A stretch of 64,000 nucleotides of DNA from Rhynchosporium graminicola. Taxonomy: Eukaryota; Ascomycota; Leotiomycetes; Helotiales; Ploettnerulaceae. Within the stretch, counting starts at the first letter, position 1, and each line of letters opens with the position of its first letter. The translations under genes were made by a program, and so were the position numbers. Below, one piece after another: positions 55,480 through 64,000 of this stretch. The stretch is taken from the NCBI GenBank assembly GCA_900074885.1, contig FJUW01000043.1:421763-485762 (forward strand), read 5' to 3'. Under the pieces are notes generated by a model that saw nothing but the letters and a program-made list of their open reading frames with translations, was not told where the DNA came from and searched no databases.

Positions 55480-56290
55480 CTTTTTAAATAAGTAAGTAAT
55501 TAGTAATAGTAATAAGTTCGTTTTTAATATCTAAATCGATATATTATACGTAATAACTATAAGTTAGAAAGAAAGGGCTTACTTCTATTAATATAGCGTT
55601 TCGATCGTTAATTACTACCTCTACTAATAATAGTATATTGAACTAATTATCTTATATAAAGTCTATAAATATACATAAATACTTCTCTAATATCTAGTTT
55701 ATCCTCTTTATAGAGCTATCAGTTTCCGAGTAGTAAGTAATAGAAAAGTATCGCATAATCCCTAGTAAAGTATTTACTTATATCTATAATATTCCGATAA
55801 ACTATTTCCTTTAGTCAGATATAATTACGCGTAATAATACGTATTATCTATAGTAGACCTATATAAACTACTTTACTATAGCTTCTACGTTAACTAATAG
55901 TAATCTGTTATATATAATTCCTTTCCTAAGTCGATTAGTAACTATAATTAAGTTAGTATATCTTTCACTTTCTAGAAAATTAATAATAAAATCGATAGAA
56001 ATCTCTTACTATATTTAGTCTAGCAATAATAGTAGCTTAAGGAATCCTTACCTCTAGTCTCGCTATATCTTATTCCTTCTATAAGTATTATAGTTCCGAA
56101 TGAACCTTCTTATATCCTCTGATATCTATAGCTAGAAAAACTATCGACTTATAGTAATAGTAATTAAGTCTCGTTCTAAGTACTTATATATCTTAGTATT
56201 ATATATTACTTAGATTAACTTCATATATAGTTCTTTAGAGTTAAGTACCTATAGTCTACCTTGGAATTATAATTTACTTACCTCTAATAA
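55480..56290 (-). pseudogene. Ty3/Gypsy retrotransposon integrase relic
   Basis: Read on the minus strand with stops passed over, this stretch follows a fungal Gypsy integrase in order. It has an H2C2-like region (RDLITITISR, EDIRRFIRNYNTYRRNK), a core start SIDFI, TNLIIVTNRLRKG, ETDSSIKRIN, and NDRNAILIEVSPFF. Lesions are typical of RIP: zinc-binding Cys and His codons read Tyr, and Gln and Trp codons read TAG or TAA. The reverse-transcriptase part is not recognisable to the right. Confidence 0.75.
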
Positions 56291-57752
56291 TAAGCACTCT
56301 AATACTAATACTTTTAACTTTAGCGTAATAAGGAATACGCGCTATTTATCGCGTACTACCTTAGCTACTCTCTAATATATACTATTAGCTTATTCTGCTT
56401 ATAACTAGAGTTCCTTAAGCGTTATAGAGATAATAGTAGTAGTATTATTTAAGTAATTCCCTGCTCTATTATAGATTTTTAGCAGGTTCTCTCTTATAAT
56501 CAGATTGAAATTAGTTAAATAATTAGAACTACTTCTTACTAAGGCTCGTGTTAATAAGGACAGAGCAAGGGTTTATTTATCCTTACTATAAGAATATAAA
56601 TTATAAAAGAGAGTTTCAGATAAATCTCGATTATATCTTTATTTTCTATAAGTTTATATAGTTATCTATAATAATAATTAATTATTATCTCGAAGGCTCT
56701 TACTTTTTTAATCTAATATTTCTAGTCTTCTAAATATAGTATTAATAAATCTTATAGTTAGATTAATTAATATCTTATTTTTCTAGATATCTATAATTAC
56801 TTCTTTTAAAATTTTAAGATTATATATAATAATATAAGACTTAAGGCGATATATAAGCAGAGATAAAATAGATAAGAAGGCTATAAGCGATCTTATATAG
56901 TCTATTACTAAGAAAATAAGAAAAGAGAAAGAGAAAAAGAGAAAAAGTATAATATAAGATCCTTTATATAGATACGCTAATATTAGTCTATAGTTATATT
57001 AAGTTAGCTTTTAACTATACTAAGATATATAGTAACTTAGATCTAAGCTTATATCCTTTTATATATTTTTATTATAAACTTAAGATAAGCTATTATTATA
57101 TTATTTTCTCTTTAAGAAGAGCTTACTCTTAAGCTTAAAGAATATTACTTAGCGCTAAAATTAAGTCTTATATCCTTAAAGACTAGTATAATACTAACAG
57201 ATTATAAGATATTAGAATACTAATAGATAATTTAATATATACTAAATATATAATATAGAATATCTTAAAATATTCTAAGAAGTTAAGTATTATTATATAG
57301 GAATTTATAAAAAAGCTATATTAAAAATAATAGTATTAGAGTCTATAAAGAAGAGATATTTATCTTATATTATATTATATTTTATATTAGATCTAAATAC
57401 TCCTAGATTATCTCTAAAGAATAAGTCTTATAATACTAGTTTTTATATAAAATCGAAAGTAAAAGTAATATTAATAAAAGTATATAGAAAATAATTAGAT
57501 AATATAATATTAATTTCGAAAGTTTCAGAACTATTAGAGGCTTCAAGAGTATTAGAAGATAATTAATAAAGTTAAGAGTATTTTACTTATAGAATTCTAA
57601 ATAGAATAGTATTAATAAAATATATAAGTAAAAGTATAGCTTATTAAAATAAATATATATATATATATTTTAACTTATATTAATCTTTATTATCTTATAA
57701 GTAATTATAATTATCTACTTTATATTCTTATACTTTAATTTAACTTATATAA

Positions 57753-57925
57753 TAAGCCAAGTTTACTTTAAGTTAATATTATATAAATTTCTAAGCTTAT
57801 ATAAACTAGTTATTAGATTAAAAGTATTATAATAAGCTAAATTTACTTAAAGTTAATATTATATAAATCTCTAAGGTTATTTAAACTAGTTATTAGATTA
57901 AAGTATTATATTAAGTTAAATTTAG
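57753..57925. repeat. 80-bp tandem duplication in the AT-rich block
   Basis: TAAGCCAAGTTTACTTTAAG at 57,753 recurs as TAAGCTAAATTTACTTAAAG at 57,833, and a third partial copy begins near 57,913. The period is 80 bp. Confidence 0.7.
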
Positions 57926-60900
57926 ATAATAGCTTAATTAGCTATCTTAATACTTCTAACTACTTCTAAGAAGCTATATAATAAGAATATTTTATAGCTT
58001 CTACTCTTCTTAGCTAATAACTAAATCTAGAACTAGATTTAATAGTTTTTAATTTAATAATAAGTAGTCTAAGTCTATTAGTAATTCTAAAGCAAATATA
58101 TTATATATTAATAACCTAGAAAATAAATCTAGCCTATAGAAGTATCTCATCTTAGCTAAGACTTAATATAATCTAGCTTAAAAGCTAGATAGTTTAATAT
58201 TTAGCTAATGATTTTTTAGGCTTTTATAAAAAGAAATATTTTATTTTTAGCTCTTTAGTTAATATTATATTATTTTGAATTAATTATAATATTTAAATAT
58301 TATTAAATAGCTAATATATTAACTTTTATAAATTCGATAGCGGATTTAGTAAATTTAGCGAGAGATTTAATATCTATATAATTAAGCTTCTCTTATAATA
58401 TTAATAAAATAGACTTCTTCTAATCTTAGCTATTCTATAGAAATAATCCATATTTAAGATTATATAAAGCTATTTTAATAAAGATATATAATAGAGTTAT
58501 TTAACTAAATTTTATTATTAATAAAAGTTTATATTCGTTATTCTAATAATAACTAATAAAAGATCTAAGATATTAGATAAATATAGCTTATAATTTATAT
58601 TTCTTTCTCGGTTTATTAATAAAAGAAAATAAAGAGCTTTATATTAAATTTAAAATAAATTATAATTATTAATATTAAAATTCCTAGAAAAAAAGCCTTT
58701 TAATTAAATATAATAAACTTTAGAGTATATCCAAAACGATATATCTATTAGATAAATAATATAGCTAACCTATAAGTATTAATATTAAAGTAATATAATA
58801 TAGATATAGAGTCTTTTCTTAAGTAGTTAATAAATACTAGAGTTCTATTATATTCTTAGTTATTAGATAGAAAAGCCTTAACTTCTATAGCTAAATATTA
58901 TATCGAATAGCTAAATATTAATAATAAATAAAAGTATTCTTATTGTTTTATTTACTTTAGATAAGAGTTTTAAGAAGATCGATAATTATAAATATATTAT
59001 TTTATATCTAATATAAGTCTTTTCTAATAGTATTATATAGATATTATCTTAATAATCTTTCGAATATTAGAATAGATAAAGGAAACTTAATTATAGACTT
59101 CGCTAATTAAGTAAGTATATAATAAAGTATACTAATATATATTTAGATAATTATTATATAATAATAAACTACTAATAATAATATAGTTATTATCTAATAG
59201 TTTATATATATTAATAATAGAATCTTAGTTAGATTAATATAATTTTTTAATTAAATAAAGTTAAATAAGTTATATATAAACTCTAATAAAAAATTAATAT
59301 TTAAAAAAACTATATAAGTTTAATTTATATAATTAATAAAACACTTAGCTAATATAATATTAATCTCAGGATATAAGTAATATAATAATAATAAGATCTA
59401 AGATCTAGTATCTTATTTCTATTACTCTTAAGTCTTTAAGTTCTATTTCTTATAGCTAAGAATATTAGCTTTAGTATTATCTTAGTTAGAAGTTAAATTC
59501 AAAGAGAAATTCTATCTATCGAGCTTATTTACTTATTAGAAACTTAGTAATTATAAAGTATTTAAAAGATCCACACTTTATATATATATTAATATAATAC
59601 TAAAATAAGTTCGAGTCTTTATCTTCGAAAAGACTTTATAAATAATAATATATTATTTCTTATTATAAGTCTTATAATTTAGTTTATAATTATTAAGTAT
59701 ATAAGAATAATATCTAATAAAATAGTATATAATTTTTAAATTACTCTAGCTATAATATTATTAAATATATTAGTTTCTAGTTTAGTTAATAATTCTAAGT
59801 TTAAGTAATAAAGTCTTTATATTAATTATAGCTATTATTATAATCTATCGAAAGATTTTTTATAATTAATATTAAAATTATATAATATAATAAATTTAGT
59901 AAATTTTTTTAAGAGTTTAATAATAAGACTAAAGATCTAAATAAATTATTTATAAAAGGTATAGAATCTTAAGAAGGGTTTAATTATAATTTTTATCTTA
60001 AAGTAATTTTAATTTATTAAAAAATATCATATTTTTAACTATAGCTTAATCTATTAATAAAAATAATATATCTAAAATACTTAATCTAAGTAATATAGGA
60101 TTCCCCTTTTCTTAATATCTACTTATAGATTATTATCTATTAAATATTATAATATTAGTTTAATATATTTATTATATTATTTAACTAACTCTAGTATTAT
60201 CTAAATAAACTATATAAAAGGTATTTAGATAATCTAATATTATATTATTTATATATTACTAATATATACTAAGTCTATTATAGATCTTGAATAATAGTAT
60301 CTTATATTTATAAGATTTAAAATAAGTTCAAAATATAAAATAGCGCTTTAGAATTAGCTACGGAATCTAGCGCAAGTTTAATAAGTATAGCTAAGTAAGT
60401 TCTTATATTTCAAAGTAATAGAAGATATTATAATAATCATCTTCTTTTACCTTAATAAATAAGTTCTTTTTTAATAAGAAGATTATTTCTTTATTAGGTT
60501 TAAATTTATTAATAAGATACTAAGAAGTAAGATATTCTTTAGCTAATCTAATAATAAGCTCTTATAAAAGAATACGCTAAGAACAATCTATAATATAGTA
60601 GTTAGTATTTATAGCCTATTACTCTAATATTATAGAATAACTAAATAGAGCTACTATTAATCTACTAGGAGCCTTACTTACTAACTAGATTACTTAGATA
60701 CAACTTATAGATTTTGAAATAAAGTATATTACTAGTACTAATAATACTATTACTACTAATAGATTATCTAAAAGAGAAAAAGAGTATCTTTCGAATATAA
60801 TCGAAAAAGATATAGAGAATATTAATAATTAGATTATAAGATAATTAGAAAATATTTCAATTTTTACTATTAGAGTAGATTAGCTTATAATACTATATTA

Positions 60901-62514
60901 TCAGTTAAGAGTCTTAAAGCTTTCTTATTCAGACGAATCTGAAGAATATACTAAATATCTTATTACTTCTAAACGCCTCTCGATTATTAAACTAAGTCTT
61001 TTAAGGATTCTAAGTACTAAGCACTTCGATGATTTATTAAGAATAAGTATCTTTATATTAGAGCTAATAATATATTTCTAATCAGACTATAATAATTACT
61101 TAATCTATAAGTATTATTTCTTTTAGATTATTATATAGTTACTTAAGGAGTTAGCTTTACTAACTATTATAATAATATTACTTTAATCTTATATATTAAT
61201 TAACTTAATAATAATTATTATATTATAAGTAAGTTCTATCTTATCTTAGAATAAGAGATAATTATAAAATAAGATATAAAGGTCTATCGGATCTATAACG
61301 CTAATACCTATAGTACTTATACTAGTTATAGCTAAAACGCTTTCGGTAATATTTTATATATATTACTTAAGATATATTCGCAGTTTACTTAAGCTAAAGT
61401 ATAATAATACTCTAGTTATAGAACTTCTCTATTTATTTAATAAGCTTAGCTCTAAGCTTTATTAATATTATTTAATAATAAAGAATAATTATAAGTACAT
61501 AAGTTAATTAAGCTTAAGTATAGTTATATATACTAATATATATTATAATTACTTAACTATATTAATATAGAGTATATTCTCTTATCTAGTTTACTTCTAA
61601 GTAGCGATAATAATAAGACAGAGCTAAACTAAGATAATATTATAGCTACTTATAAAGCTATTAATTAGAACTTTTTTCTTATGAAATCTATTGATTTTAT
61701 AATTATATTAGAGATTACTACTATATAGTTAGTAGAGACTTAGGCTTTACGATAGTCTGTAGAGAAGCTATTTAAGAAGATAGAGTTTATTAAAGTAATA
61801 AGTTTAAAATCCTAGAAATTCTAAATACTAATCTAATATTAATATAATATAGGATTTAGAGATACTAATAACTAGGTTAGCGATATCTAAAGCTATAATA
61901 TAGTTAGTATTAAAGTAATTAAAGGAGTTAATTATTATTATATAAGAATTTATAAAAAAAGCTATATTTAAAGCGATAATATCTATATACTACTGATTTT
62001 CTAATTAAACTAAACGCTTCTTCGGATATAAGGGTAGCTTTCGCTAAAGCTAATATAATAGATTTAAAGATATTAAATTCAGCTAGTAATAGTATATTAT
62101 AAGCGAAAGCTCGTAAGTATCGAACACTCGATTATTATCTCTTTAGTATAAGTAGAAGTATTCTATTCTATATTATTATAAGCTTCTATTAAGATATTAA
62201 TATTCTGAGCTCTATTAAATATTTATATATACTATTAACTAAGTATAAAAAAGCTTAGGAAAAGGTTATTAGTAAGAAAAGCTATTAAATACTCTATTCA
62301 GCTAACTATCTCTTAGCTCTTCTATTTTCCTTCGCTAAAGGAAGTTAAATAATAGTTACTTACTAAGGTCTGAAAGTACTATTTATTAGATTTAGCAGAA
62401 TAATTACTTTTAAATAAATATATTATAATAGTCGATAGTATTCTCGAAAATAGAGTATCTACTTATTTATACTAAGATATAATTATATATCTAGAACTAC
62501 TTATGATAATAGCT

Positions 62515-62992
62515 TACCTAAAGGTTATATAAGGAGAAGGATAAGTACTAGGACTTAAGTTCATAAGTATCCTAGTATAACTAGTAGCCGACTTAATATA
62601 GCATTAGACTAGTATTAGTATATATATATAAGATACCTTATACTTTATCTCTCTTCTTCTTTCTTTCTTATCTTCTTATTTCCTTAGTAGTAGATTATAT
62701 AAGATCGCTTTTAGCTTCTCTACTTATTTTATCCTTACTTATATACTACTTTAAGTCTTATATTATTATATTAAATAAGAAGATCGAGATAGCTAAAGAT
62801 AGCTTAATATAATATCTTATCTACTAAGTTAGTTATTCGATAATTACTTATATATAGCTAAGATTCTAGAGATCTCTCGGATAGCTATAAATTAGGGTTT
62901 AATTTAGCTTATCGCAAATAATATAATAGAGAAAGTCTTCGCTAACGCTCTTTTAATAACTCCCTTAGTATAAAGGAATTATAAATAGATTT
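62515..62992 (+). repeat. Direct repeat, copy A (LTR-like)
   Basis: Nearly 480 bp here match the last 470 bp of the window at an offset of about 1,010 bp, including AAGTTCATAAGTATCCTAGT and GAGATCTCTCGGATAGCTAT. Differences are mostly C/T and G/A, as expected of independently RIP-mutated copies. These could be LTRs or two copies of another repeat. Confidence 0.7.
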
Positions 62993-63531
62993 TAAAGAAA
63001 GTATAATAAATACCTCAGAACTTTAACTTCTATATATCGCTACTAAAATAGCTCTAATATATCTCTCTTTAAGCTATTATTATAGCTTCTAATTAATAAA
63101 CTAGAGACTCCTCTAGTTCTAAGAGAACTTAACGCGATCTTTTCTACTTTACCTTTAAACCTAATCTATTATACTTTCTCTTACTTTAAATATCTCTTAT
63201 ACTAGAGAATATTAATATCTCCTTAAGGATATACTAACTAAGAGAGAAAGGAAAATAAAAGCGAAATTCACTAGGAGTATAATCGCTAAGTACTCTTACT
63301 TCTATAGATAACTCGAATCTAATTTATTCTCTCTTATAATAATTAGCAGAATAAGAGGAAAAGAATAACTCTTTAGAAGATACTATAGATAGACTAATCT
63401 CTATATAAGATAAGTTCCTTATAAGAGTCTCTCGCTTATCTTCGAACCTTCTACTAGAGCTAGTACTATAATCTCCGCGTATTCCGAAGTATAATAAGCT
63501 AGTAAACTCTATATAATAATAGCTTACCTAG

Positions 63532-64000
63532 ATATCATATAAGAAGAAAGATAGATATCAGAGCCTAAGTTCATAGGTATCCTAATATAACTAGTATCTA
63601 ACCCGGTATAATATCGGACTAGTACTAGTATATATATATAAAGTGCCTTATACTCTATCTCTCTTCTTTTTCCTTCCTTATCTTTTTATTTCCTTAGTAA
63701 TAAACTATATAAGATCGCTCTTAGTCTCTCTACTTATTTTATTCTTATTTATATACCGCCTTAAGTCTTATATTATTATATTAAATAAAAAGATTAAGAT
63801 AGCCGGAAATAGCTTATTATAATATCTTATTACTAAGTTAATTATTCGATAACTACTTATATATAACCGAGATACTAGAGATCTCTCGGATAGCTATAAA
63901 TTAGAGTTTAATTTAGCTTATCGTAAATAGTATAATAGAGAAGGTTTTCGCTAACGCTCCTTTAATAATTCCCTTAGTATAAAGGAATTATAGATAGATT
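63532..64000 (+). repeat. Direct repeat, copy B (runs to window end)
   Basis: This is the partner of the repeat at 62,515-62,992; landmark phrases are AAGTTCATAGGTATCCTAAT and GAGATCTCTCGGATAGCTAT. It continues beyond the window. Confidence 0.7.

Larger units (their letters stand above)
53660..64000. repeat. AT-rich, RIP-degraded repeat block
   Basis: From about 53,660 to the window end the sequence is composed mainly of TA, AA and AT steps, and CA and TG dinucleotides are almost absent (whole 60-base lines lack both), while TA is in excess. That is the signature of repeat-induced point mutation. No open frame of note survives. Recognisable content is an integrase relic at 55,480-56,290, tandem and direct repeats, and a NotI-like GC island near 54,800. 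The remainder is decayed transposon sequence that could not be assigned. Confidence 0.9.

Overview
The window reads as nuclear DNA of a filamentous ascomycete, and the mix of protein families suggests a leotiomycete-like fungus (inference only). Genes are split by short GT-AG introns, mostly 42-63 nt, often with CTRAY-type branch sites. The families seen are fungal: DUF3723, DUF3435, velvet, 2EXR, GH18 chitinase and RING-patatin. The right end is destroyed in the manner of repeat-induced point mutation (RIP). Many bounds below come from hand-fitted exon joins that keep the reading frame.

Left part (1-14.7 kb): the edge of a membrane-protein gene, an intact three-exon DUF3723 gene, a small secreted protein, a repeat-containing Pro/Thr/Asp-rich gene of uncertain structure, a large RING-finger plus patatin-like phospholipase gene with an in-frame TAG near its start, and a small CxxC protein. 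From 14.9 to 18.5 kb there is no gene. It holds a degenerate satellite built on a near-palindromic motif (GCATATGCTTAAATCTGC), and single or few copies of that motif recur in other intergenic gaps.

Middle part (18.8-50.4 kb): a GH18 chitinase, a cluster of small nuclear or coiled-coil genes including a MADS-like protein, a two-repeat-domain protein, a J-domain protein, a 2EXR protein, a kinase-like pseudogene, a sirtuin pseudogene broken by stops and a frameshift, a velvet-domain regulator, two twin 158-bp MITEs (one nested in a larger inverted-repeat element) and a bZIP factor.

Right part: at 50.8-53.2 kb lies a complete five-exon DUF3435 gene, the tyrosine-recombinase 'captain' family of Starship giant transposons. 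About 0.45 kb upstream of its start the sequence switches abruptly to about 10 kb of AT-rich, CA/TG-depleted, RIP-ruined repeats containing a recognisable Ty3/Gypsy integrase. A captain at the edge and pointing inward, together with DUF3723 and patatin-like accessory genes, is the classical Starship composition. The main interpretation is therefore that about 1-53.6 kb is the captain-side part of a Starship whose far end lies left of the window. The regulators (velvet, bZIP, MADS-like), chitinase, secreted protein and decaying sirtuin and kinase copies would be its cargo.
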